Assembly: GCA_964484515.1 (NCBI GenBank)
Contig: CAZAGT010000325.1
Location: forward strand, 1-5,745
Length of the DNA: 5,745 nucleotides
Reading direction: 5' to 3'
From: CAZAGT01 sp964484515
GTDB lineage: Bacteria; Desulfobacterota; DSM-4660; Desulfatiglandales; HGW-15
The translations under genes were made by a program, and so were the position numbers. The stretch's first letter is position 1, and each line of letters starts with the position of its first letter. Positions 1 to 5,506 of the stretch are shown here, one piece after another. Below the pieces are notes generated by a model, which saw only the letters and a program-made list of their open reading frames with translations, was not told the origin of the DNA and searched no databases.

Positions 1-1
1 G

Positions 2-142
2 CTCACGGCCGAGGGGCAAGGCGGCCGGAGCAGACTCGGAGAATGGGCCAAGGCTGTCAATCGGGCCTATCCTACGGAGGCCCTCCGGCCGCCTCGGGTA
101 GCGCCTTATGCCGAGACAACGCACTCAATTCCTCGTTTTTGA
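2..142 (+). CDS. Possible C-terminal fragment of an upstream gene (left edge, partial)
   Basis: The frame beginning at base 2 is open from the window edge to a TGA at 140-142 and would give the last 46 residues of a protein. The peptide contains the stretch RLGEWAKAVNRAYPTEALRP and ends in HSIPRF; it reads more like protein than the other two frames, which are also open for part of this stretch. I do not recognise a family and see no motif. A competing frame starting from base 1 stays open to 246 but gives a low-complexity, Ser/Arg/Pro-rich peptide that looks spurious. Only sequence left of the window could confirm this fragment. Confidence 0.25.
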   Translation, partial: LTAEGQGGRSRLGEWAKAVNRAYPTEALRPPRVAPYAETTHSIPRF

Positions 143-154
143 AAAGAGACCCCC

Positions 155-286
155 ATGACCGGCAAAACAGCCGTCAACCAATCTCAAAATGTCAAATTCG
201 AACACCGACTTCATGGAGTTTCCCGTTTGATCAAACTGGCCGCTAGGCAGCAAGAGGCGGCGCTGGGGAGTAATCCCATCCCGTAA
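155..286 (+). CDS. Doubtful 43-residue small ORF
   Basis: An ATG at 155 opens a 43-codon frame ending in TAA at 284-286, starting 12 bp after the stop of the possible fragment at 2-142. The peptide starts MTGKTAVNQSQNVKFEHRL and ends in NPIP; its middle is basic and mildly amphipathic (RLIKLAARQQEAAL). The purine stretch before the ATG (GAAAAGAGA, about 141-149) is only a weak ribosome binding site. It resembles no family I know, and no membrane segment is visible. It could be a real small protein, the remnant of a longer gene, or chance. Confidence 0.15.
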   Translation: MTGKTAVNQSQNVKFEHRLHGVSRLIKLAARQQEAALGSNPIP

Positions 287-503
287 CAAGCTCTTCATGG
301 CGCTCCTAACACAGAATGGCCGCCGACGAGGGCTTATCCGCTGGAGATCATTCAATATTTGTGGATTCTTAGCAGTTGACCCACTTCAATGAACATGATA
401 AGGTCGCGATCACAATGCCGACGCACCCTTGTCGGATGCCATCAGTGAGATGACAGGTCGAGTCACTGCTAAGGGTGCGCCATCGTGAGGATCGGAGGAA
501 CCC
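287..503. other. Non-coding leader region upstream of the coiled-coil gene
   Basis: No open frame here has a credible start and ribosome binding site. A TTGACC hexamer at 376-381 resembles a -35 box, but the best -10-like partner (GATAAG, 397-402) is only 15 bp away, so a sigma-70 promoter is weakly supported. The second half carries the inverted repeats listed separately. The region ends with GGAGG at 494-498, five bases before the ATG at 504, a normal ribosome binding site that supports that start. Confidence 0.4.
365..479 (+). repeat. Overlapping inverted repeats in the leader of the coiled-coil gene
   Basis: Several complementary arms compete for the same bases. CTTAGCAGT at 368-376 is the exact complement of ACTGCTAAG at 465-473, and after one bulged T the pairing continues with GAC (378-380) against GTC (462-464). 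CGCACCCTT at 422-430 pairs exactly with AAGGGTGCG at 471-479, enclosing a shorter stem CAGTGA (443-448) with TCACTG (463-468). CCGAC (418-422) can instead pair with GTCGG (431-435). Because 462-479 can pair with two different partners, the structures are mutually exclusive. The right arm ends 14 bases before the ribosome binding site. The repeats are seen directly; a regulatory role as a leader hairpin or operator is inference. Confidence 0.4.
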
Positions 504-3140
504 ATGAGAAATACCCTTGTTACGATACTGGTCGTGCTCTTAGCAGCTACATGCATCGGTGGATTCCTTTCCTATCAGAAGTACAGCCAGACGAAAGATG
601 CGCTTGAGAGCAGCGAGGAAAACGCCTCAGCCCTGAATGCAGAGGTGAGCAAATTGGGGGAGGAGCGATCGCGTCTCGACACACGAGTCCGTGAGGGGGA
701 AGCAAGGATAAAGGCCTTGGAAGCCCGAGGAAAGCGAATCACTGAACTCGAGAGCGTGGTTGCTTCCAAGGAGCAGGAGATTGCTGGACTGCGCCAAGAC
801 GCCGCCAAGCTTGAGCAGGAGGTAGCGACCGGGAAGGGTGCCGAAGAGGATCTCAAGGCGATGCTCGATTCCAAGGAGCAGGAGATTGCTGGACTGCGCC
901 AAGACGTCGCCAAGCTTGAGCAGGAGGTGGCGACCGGGAAGGGTGCCGAAGAGGATCTCAAGGCGATGCTCGATTCCAAGAAGCAGGAGATCGCTGGACT
1001 GCGCCAAGACGTCGCCAAGCTTGAGCAGGAGGTGGCGACCGGGAAGGGTGCCGAAGAGGATCTCAAGGCGATCCTCCTTTCCAAGGACGAGGAGATCACT
1101 AACCTAAAACCGAAGCTTCAGGAATACAAATCCAGGATCCTTGCGCTGGAGGGTCAAATCGATAAGGGCCGAGTCCTCTTGGACGGACTGCAACAGAAGA
1201 TCAGTCGACTCCAGGAGCAAAAGGAGGCCGCCGAGAGAGAAGTGAGCCGAATGAAATCGACTTATGAATCTCTCCTATCCACCCTGCGAGGACAGGTTGG
1301 GGAAAAGGACGCCCGGACAGCCGAGCTTGAGTCGCGACTTCAGGAATATGAAGCGCGGATACGGTCTCTGGAGGAGCGGGTTGGGGGAGACCGGGCTGCC
1401 CTGGATGGAATGCAACAACGCCTATTGGATCTACAAGAGCAAAAGGCTGCGGCGGAGAATGACGTCCGTGAGCTAAAATCCACCTATGAAGCCCTCTTGG
1501 GCGACCTGAGAGAAAAACTGCAGAAAAAGGATATCCGCACTGCAGAGCTGGAGGCCAAACTTCAGGATTATGAGTCGCAGATCATGTATTTTGAGGATCG
1601 GCTCGCGAAAGAACAAGCGGCTTCGAACGAGCTCCAACGAGATATAACGGAGCTTCAGAGACAGAAAGACAGGGGAGAGGCGGAAATGGCGCGCCTGAAT
1701 GCGGGCTATGAGACCCTGCTCGCAAACCTGAGGGAGGAGATCGAAGAGAAGGCCGCGCGCAAGGCTGAACTCGAGCAGGAGCTGGCAAGGGCCCGCTCTC
1801 ACTCGGAGTCTCTGGAGGCTACTGTTGCACAGGATCGAGAGGCGTTTGCCGACATGGAACAGCGCCTGGCGAAATTGCGGGATCGAGCAATGCGCGCGGA
1901 ATCGGAAATGGGTCGAGTGAAGTCCACCTATGAGGCGTTGCTGGCCGATCTTAATCATCGGCTTCAGGACAAGGAGATCGAGACGGACGGGCTTGCAGGA
2001 CGGCTGGCCGATCTTAATGCGGAGATACGAAGGCAGGAAAGTCAAGCGGCGGCCACGCAAAGCCGGATCAAGGAACTCGTCGGTCAACTCGCGGACGCCA
2101 AGAGCGGCATGGAAGCGCTCGGCACGGTTCAAGATGCCCTTGTCGCGCGTCAGAGACGACAGATTGATGAAAAGGATTCCCGAATTAAGGAACTCGAGGA
2201 AAAACTGGGCGGCTGTGAAACCCGCGCCGCCGCCTTCAGTGATAAGCTCGTCAGGGATCAAATGGCCTACAACGATCTCAATCAAAAGGTCCTGGTCCTT
2301 GAAGAGGAGAAGGCCGCTGCCGAGGCGGAGATCGGGCGTGTGAGATCGGAATACAGGGATCTTCTGGCTGAGCAAAGGGAAGAGGTCGCGGCGAAAGCAA
2401 CCGAAAAGGACGAGCTGGAGACGGAGATTACCCAGCTAAAATCGGCCCATGAGGCCAAAGTGTCGGACCTGAGCGCTGAGATTGAGGCCAGAGACAGGCG
2501 CAACAAAGAACTCGAGACCGAACTGAGCGATTACCGCTCGCAGGTGGTCTTTCTCCAGGAACGGTTGGGAGAGGATATGGCGAAGGCTGAGGACCTGAAA
2601 AAGGACCTTACCGCCATCCGGGAAGACAAGCAATCGATGGAACGGAAGCAGGAGGCCTTGACCGCCGCCTATCGAGCCATTCGCAAAGAGCTGGGGCAGG
2701 AAATGGATGAAAAGGAGGTGTTCGCCGACATCGATGCGGCCGGAGAACTCAAGATTACCTTTGTGGATCGCATTTTGTTCAAATCAGGGTCGGCTGCTGT
2801 AACCTCTGAAGGGAAAAAAGTCCTCATGAAGGTCGGGAACATACTGAAAGATGTCGAGGACCAGCGCATCCGGGTCGTCGGCCACACAGACGATTTACCC
2901 ATTGCCGAGAAGTACAGAGACAAATACCCGACGAATTGGGAGCTTTCCTCGGCGCGGGCCTCAGCGGTTGTCCGCTTTTTTCAGCATCGAACCGGTATCG
3001 CCCCTGGTCTGATGGAAGCGGTGGGCTATTCGTACTATCGACCCATCGCCCCCAACGATACGGACGAGGGCCGCGCCCAGAATAGACGGGTCGAGATCAT
3101 CATCGCCCCCAGGGTGAAAGTCGTAAGTCAGGCGGGTTAG
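504..3140 (+). CDS. Membrane-anchored long coiled-coil protein with C-terminal OmpA/MotB-like peptidoglycan-binding domain
   Basis: This 878-residue protein probably links a membrane to the cell wall. Residues 5-24 form one hydrophobic segment with few charges before it, read as a signal anchor. Cys17 lies in it, but the preceding AAT is a poor lipobox, so a lipoprotein is less likely. Residues about 30-745 are almost uninterrupted Glu/Lys/Arg/Ala/Leu-rich coiled coil without a globular domain. It contains three 35-residue repeats (88-192) and a 74-residue repeat family (205 to about 743). Residues about 748-868 are an OmpA-like domain: ILFKSGSA, then GHTDD (793-797), TNWELSSARA (810-819) and QNRRVEI (859-865). 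Asp796 and Arg818 match the residues that hold diaminopimelate in OmpA. NWELSSARA and HTDDLPI resemble MotB, but the anchor has no stator aspartate, so it is not a flagellar motor protein. GGAGG five bases upstream supports the start. The gene is convergent with the solute-binding gene, and no partner is in view. Domain call firm, role unknown. Confidence 0.93.
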   Translation: MRNTLVTILVVLLAATCIGGFLSYQKYSQTKDALESSEENASALNAEVSKLGEERSRLDTRVREGEARIKALEARGKRITELESVVASKEQEIAGLRQDAAKLEQEVATGKGAEEDLKAMLDSKEQEIAGLRQDVAKLEQEVATGKGAEEDLKAMLDSKKQEIAGLRQDVAKLEQEVATGKGAEEDLKAILLSKDEEITNLKPKLQEYKSRILALEGQIDKGRVLLDGLQQKISRLQEQKEAAEREVSRMKSTYESLLSTLRGQVGEKDARTAELESRLQEYEARIRSLEERVGGDRAALDGMQQRLLDLQEQKAAAENDVRELKSTYEALLGDLREKLQKKDIRTAELEAKLQDYESQIMYFEDRLAKEQAASNELQRDITELQRQKDRGEAEMARLNAGYETLLANLREEIEEKAARKAELEQELARARSHSESLEATVAQDREAFADMEQRLAKLRDRAMRAESEMGRVKSTYEALLADLNHRLQDKEIETDGLAGRLADLNAEIRRQESQAAATQSRIKELVGQLADAKSGMEALGTVQDALVARQRRQIDEKDSRIKELEEKLGGCETRAAAFSDKLVRDQMAYNDLNQKVLVLEEEKAAAEAEIGRVRSEYRDLLAEQREEVAAKATEKDELETEITQLKSAHEAKVSDLSAEIEARDRRNKELETELSDYRSQVVFLQERLGEDMAKAEDLKKDLTAIREDKQSMERKQEALTAAYRAIRKELGQEMDEKEVFADIDAAGELKITFVDRILFKSGSAAVTSEGKKVLMKVGNILKDVEDQRIRVVGHTDDLPIAEKYRDKYPTNWELSSARASAVVRFFQHRTGIAPGLMEAVGYSYYRPIAPNDTDEGRAQNRRVEIIIAPRVKVVSQAG
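765..1079 (+). repeat. Three tandem 105-bp in-frame repeats (35 residues each)
   Basis: Units lie at 765-869, 870-974 and 975-1079 and encode residues 88-122, 123-157 and 158-192. Each begins SKEQEIAGLRQD or a close variant and contains EVATGKGAEEDLKA. Units one and two differ at 2 of 105 bases (Ala100 becomes Val; one silent change). Units two and three differ at 5 bases, three of them in the last nine. Thirty-five residues is exactly five heptads, so copies can be gained or lost without breaking the coiled-coil register or the reading frame. Near-identity at DNA level points to recent duplication or gene conversion. Confidence 0.97.
1116..2732 (+). repeat. Degenerate 74-residue (222-bp) repeat family within the coiled coil
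   Basis: Aligning the protein to itself gives units at residues 205-278, 279-352, 353-426 and 427-500 (74 each), 501-567 (67, one heptad short), 568-641 (74), 642-673 (32, matching only the last 32 positions of a unit) and 674 to about 743. Recurrent landmarks are LQ(E/D)YxxxI at the start, LQEQKxAAE near position 32, KSTYEALL near 47 and AELExx at the end. Units 1 and 2 are the most alike; DNA similarity is low, so these are older than the 35-residue repeats. Seventy-four equals nine heptads plus one eleven-residue step, suggesting a regular stutter in each unit (inference). Confidence 0.85.
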
Positions 3141-3230
3141 CGCCCCCGGGTGGTCTTACCTTAGAGCAAAAGTCCGCATCTTCAGGGCCTTTACGGGGGT
3201 AGACGCCCTGCCTGGGTTCACGATGAAGAG
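3141..3230. other. Downstream flank of the coiled-coil gene with weak secondary structure
   Basis: No gene is seen. TCTTCA (3179-3184) can pair with TGAAGA (3224-3229), and CAGGGC (3183-3188) with GCCCTG (3205-3210). Neither stem is followed by a T-tract, so neither is a convincing intrinsic terminator. Confidence 0.3.
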
Positions 3231-3354
3231 TATTGGAGTGTTGGAGTCATCGAGCATTGGATAAAAACGGACTGTTTGCAGGCCCCTTGAGAATGCTCCT
3301 CACCGCGTTTCGGTCCGCTATGAAGCGCTCCCTCCAACACCCCAGCACTCCATC
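3231..3354. repeat. Degenerate 8-bp repeats in inverted arrangement (imperfect hairpin element)
   Basis: The left block reads TATTGGAG TGTTGGAG TCATCGAG followed by CATTGG (3231-3260). Read on the other strand, the right block (3354 down to 3332) gives GATGGAG, TGCTGGGG, TGTTGGAG, the same octamer in opposite orientation. GTGTTGGAG at 3238-3246 is exactly complementary to CTCCAACAC at 3332-3340, and an inner stem GAGCATT (3252-3258) pairs with AATGCTC (3292-3298). It lies between two convergent genes. It may be a dispersed intergenic repeat or a bidirectional transcription-blocking structure; neither can be decided from one copy. Confidence 0.5.
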
Positions 3355-3377
3355 CGTCACCCAGAACCCCGTACAAT

Positions 3378-3396
3378 ACCCCTAATGGGGTCCTTT
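3378..3396 (+). terminator. Weak intrinsic-terminator-like hairpin between convergent genes
   Basis: ACCCC (3378-3382) and GGGGT (3387-3391) form a 5-bp stem with a TAAT loop, followed on the + strand by the pyrimidine-rich CCTTTCTAAT. The stem is short and the T-run interrupted, so efficiency is doubtful. On the opposite strand it lies about 35 bp past the stop of the solute-binding gene but lacks a good T-tract. Confidence 0.3.
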
Positions 3397-3426
3397 CTAA
3401 TAGTTAGGTCCTCCAGATCCCGATCT

Positions 3427-4671
3427 TTACTTGTAAGGTTCCAATTCGACCGGGTTTTCAGCACGGCTCCGGGCAATCTCCTCGCCCTTCATATATCCGA
3501 TGATCTTATGGAAATCGGTCCTGTCCTGTTTCATTTCCTCAGGTCTCTTGGCCCGCGCAATGAAGACGTCTTGAATGAACTGATGGTCCCACGCCCGGAT
3601 CGTGGTGGGATTGTACTTCATGTTGTCTGAAAAGGAATACCCTTCCAAGGCCTTCACGATCGGCGTCGTTTCAAGGGTTCCGGCCCTCTGGGCCGCCCGC
3701 AGGAGTTCCCGCGCCCCGATGTAGCCGTTGTAGCAGCTGTTTTCAGGGACAGGGATGTCGGCGTCTGGGAATCTGCGCTGATAGCGCTCAACGAATTCGC
3801 TCACGCCGGGTGCATCGATCTTGTGGTACCATTCGCAGGCGAAGACGCCGACGTTCTTGTCGGGGCCGACGGCCCAGACGTCGGTGTAATCCCTGAGGGT
3901 GAAGCAGAAACCGTAGTCATCGATCATACCGAACTCCGTAGCCTGCTCGAGCATGGCCGAGACGTCCACGCCACCCACGGTGCACATAAGCATATCCGGC
4001 TTCTGAGGGAGGTTCATGATCTTGATCAGATACGAGCTGAAGTCTCGTGTTCCCAAAGGAATGAGGGCCTCTCCCAGATCTTTCCCGCCGTACTTCTTTA
4101 GGATAACCCTGTTGACCTTGGTTCCGGATCGGCCCCAGCTATAGTCGTGGGTCATGAAGTACCAGTTCTTGCCGACGTTCTTGATGACCCAGGGGCCGAC
4201 CGCGAAAACCACCATGTGATTGCTGGGTCCCACGCGGAAATTGGTGCGGTGGGCGTACTTGCCGGTGCACTCGTCTGAGTTGGTATTGCTGTTGAAATAG
4301 ATGATGTTTGCCCGCTGGGCAACCTCGGAAACGGCAATCGCGACGGCCGAGGAGACCTCGCCGATCATGAAGTGGACCTTATCCCGCTCAATCAGTTTCT
4401 TGGCCTTGCGAGCCCCCACCGACGGGTCCGTCTCCGTATCTTCGTGGATCATGCGGACCTTCTTGCCCAAGATGCCCCCTTTGGCGTTGATCTCTTCCAC
4501 GGCCATCGTGATTCCGCGTCTTTCAGCCGCCCCCGCGTCCGCGTAATTGCCGCTGGCGGGACTGATGACTCCAAGCCGCACCTCGTTTTCTTCTGATGCC
4601 AGACCGGAGCAAGGGGCGACGATGAGGAGTCCGCCGAGGAGAATACCAAGCAGTTCGATACGCCTTTTCAT
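3427..4671 (-). CDS. Branched-chain amino acid-type (HAAT family) ABC transporter periplasmic solute-binding protein
   Basis: This 414-residue protein should capture a small solute in the periplasm and deliver it to an ABC permease. A Sec signal peptide is clear: KRR at 2-4, hydrophobic LLGILLGGLLIVAP (8-20), probable cleavage after GLA (23-25). VAPC around Cys21 is a poor lipobox. The mature chain has the type I two-lobe fold of the LivJ/LivK/UrtA group: RLGVISPASGNYADAG at 32-47, NAKGGILGKKV at 62-72, the GEVSSAVAIAVSEVAQ ligand-loop region at 104-119, HDYSWGRSG at 175-183, and ENSCYNGYIGARELLRAA at 310-327. Length is typical. The ATG at 4671 is chosen over the in-frame one at 4707 because AAGGAG lies 7 bases upstream and the basic signal-peptide start follows; 4707 would add 12 residues including an unusual KRRR stretch. 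The ligand cannot be told from sequence; amino acids, amides, urea and aromatic or aliphatic carboxylates all occur in the family. No permease or ATPase gene is present. It lies 157 bp behind the MaoC-like gene on the same strand. Confidence 0.93.
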   Translation of the reverse strand: MKRRIELLGILLGGLLIVAPCSGLASEENEVRLGVISPASGNYADAGAAERRGITMAVEEINAKGGILGKKVRMIHEDTETDPSVGARKAKKLIERDKVHFMIGEVSSAVAIAVSEVAQRANIIYFNSNTNSDECTGKYAHRTNFRVGPSNHMVVFAVGPWVIKNVGKNWYFMTHDYSWGRSGTKVNRVILKKYGGKDLGEALIPLGTRDFSSYLIKIMNLPQKPDMLMCTVGGVDVSAMLEQATEFGMIDDYGFCFTLRDYTDVWAVGPDKNVGVFACEWYHKIDAPGVSEFVERYQRRFPDADIPVPENSCYNGYIGARELLRAAQRAGTLETTPIVKALEGYSFSDNMKYNPTTIRAWDHQFIQDVFIARAKRPEEMKQDRTDFHKIIGYMKGEEIARSRAENPVELEPYK

Positions 4672-4828
4672 GTTTTGTCTCCTTCTCTTAGTGGTTTCAG
4701 CCTGCATGCCCGTATGACGTCTGTATTCCTTTCACCTCCTTTGGATTTGCGCATTATTTCGTTGCTTGAACCGTACTGGTGTTTGACGTGGAGTTCTTTA
4801 TGGGATCAAAAGGGATACTGATCTACTG
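4672..4828 (-). other. Spacer between hydratase and solute-binding genes
   Basis: This 157-bp gap has no terminator hairpin and no convincing promoter on the - strand: the best -35-like TTGATC has no acceptable -10 at 16-18 bp. Co-transcription from the promoter upstream of the hydratase is therefore possible, but the gap is long for a tight operon. It also holds the spare Shine-Dalgarno match at 4732-4740. Confidence 0.4.
4679..4684 (-). promoter_or_regulatory. Ribosome binding site deciding the solute-binding protein start
   Basis: Read on the - strand this is AAGGAG, 7 bases before the ATG at 4671-4669. It favours that start over the upstream in-frame ATG at 4707. A second, even better Shine-Dalgarno match (AGGAGGTGA, 4732-4740) lies 25 bases before 4707, too far to serve it normally. 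Confidence 0.7.
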
Positions 4829-5254
4829 TCATTTTGGTGCCTTCGGCGGGCTCACCATGGCCTCCCCGTCCAAGACCTTGGTTCCGTCTTGATTCAAGCA
4901 GTAGGTCTTTAGCCTAACCCTGTTCTTGTCGGGATAGAGTTCGGCGACTTCCGCAACGGCAGTGACGGTATCACCGATCCGGACCGGAGCCAGGAAATGG
5001 ACCGTCTGACTAATATAGATGGTTCCGGGGCCGGGAAGATGATTTGCCATGACCGTGGAAATGAAGCCGGCAGTCAGCATACCATGGGCTATGCGGGTCT
5101 TGAAAAAGGTCTTCTTGGCATACTCTTCATTGGTATGCGCCGGGTTGAAGTCTCCCGTTACGCCTGCGTAAAGGTAGATATCAGATTCCGAGACGGTCTT
5201 TGCGAAGAGGGCCCGCTCACCTACTTTGAGTTCCGCAAGGGTCTTACCGGTCAT
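4829..5254 (-). CDS. MaoC-like (R)-specific enoyl-CoA hydratase / 3-hydroxyacyl-CoA dehydratase
   Basis: This 141-residue single hot-dog-fold protein is expected to catalyse reversible hydration of trans-2-enoyl-CoA to (R)-3-hydroxyacyl-CoA in the cytoplasm, as PhaJ and related MaoC proteins do. The signature TGDFNPAH (33-40) carries the catalytic pair Asp35 and His40, with Asn37 between them. Further family features are the AHGML strand-turn (56-60), the FLAPVRIGDTV segment (87-97) and the C-terminal DGEAMV (129-134). Length matches short PhaJ-type hydratases, not the double-hot-dog eukaryote-type enzymes. The ATG at 5254 is preceded by TAGGAGG on the - strand, ending 9 bases upstream. A good promoter lies about 60 bp further upstream. 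Chain-length preference and pathway (polyhydroxyalkanoate supply, butyrate or crotonate metabolism, or acyl-CoA degradation) cannot be read from sequence, so no gene symbol is assigned. Sharing a strand with the solute-binding gene suggests linked uptake and catabolism (inference). Confidence 0.94.
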   Translation of the reverse strand: MTGKTLAELKVGERALFAKTVSESDIYLYAGVTGDFNPAHTNEEYAKKTFFKTRIAHGMLTAGFISTVMANHLPGPGTIYISQTVHFLAPVRIGDTVTAVAEVAELYPDKNRVRLKTYCLNQDGTKVLDGEAMVSPPKAPK

Positions 5255-5316
5255 GGGGCGTAGCCTCCTACTGGAAACCTGACATGAAGAGTGAGGTCAT
5301 ATGAAAGGTTGAAGGG

Positions 5317-5345
5317 ATCTTACACAAGTAGGTTGCCGTCGTCAA
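5317..5345 (-). promoter_or_regulatory. Sigma-70-type promoter for the hydratase gene
   Basis: On the - strand, TTGACG (5345-5340, 5 of 6 to consensus) is followed after exactly 17 bp by TAAGAT (5322-5317, 4 of 6, keeping the strongly conserved T, A and final T). This predicts transcription starting near 5310 and an untranslated leader of about 55 bases to the ATG at 5254. The leader contains a small possible hairpin (AACCTGAC, 5276-5283, against GTCA 5296-5299 and GGTT 5307-5310). Assigned by pattern and position only. Confidence 0.55.
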
Positions 5346-5506
5346 ATCATCCTAGATTCCAGCCAAAGATACACGATAGACACTGGCGAGGTTTACGGAT
5401 CAGAAACGAAAGTCCGTATCAGGTCGTGTCCGATTCGGAAATGTGCCATCGCTCTCCTGAGCAAGGCCGCACAAGGGATTTCATCGAGGCGCAAAAACAC
5501 CCCGAT

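Noticed and set aside
125..355. 76-residue - strand ORF at the left end
   Set aside because: No ribosome binding site precedes its ATG, and its Arg-rich composition looks non-coding.
504..560. N-terminal lipoprotein signal at Cys17
   Set aside because: Residues before the cysteine are AAT; threonine at -1 and alanine at -3 fit the lipobox poorly, so an uncleaved signal anchor is preferred, though not proven.
765..1079. Tandem repeats as a CRISPR array
   Set aside because: Units are contiguous without spacers and lie in frame inside a coding sequence.
575..1107. Repetitive ORFs on both strands across the tandem repeat
   Set aside because: They are other-frame readings of the 105-bp repeats, which explains their internally repeated peptides.
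1473..2375. 300-residue open frame on the - strand
   Set aside because: It lies antisense inside the coiled-coil gene; Glu/Lys/Leu-rich repetitive coding sequence commonly leaves long open antisense frames. It has no convincing ribosome binding site or recognisable domain.
3179..3229. Terminator immediately after the coiled-coil gene
   Set aside because: The possible stems are interrupted and no T-tract follows.
4149..4649. ORFs overlapping the N-terminal half of the solute-binding gene on both strands
   Set aside because: The solute-binding protein has a signal peptide and family motifs in its own frame; the overlapping frames give Arg/Ser/Pro-rich peptides with no family resemblance.
4997..5263. 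88-residue + strand ORF opposite the hydratase
   Set aside because: It is antisense to a gene with clear catalytic motifs and is itself unrecognisable.
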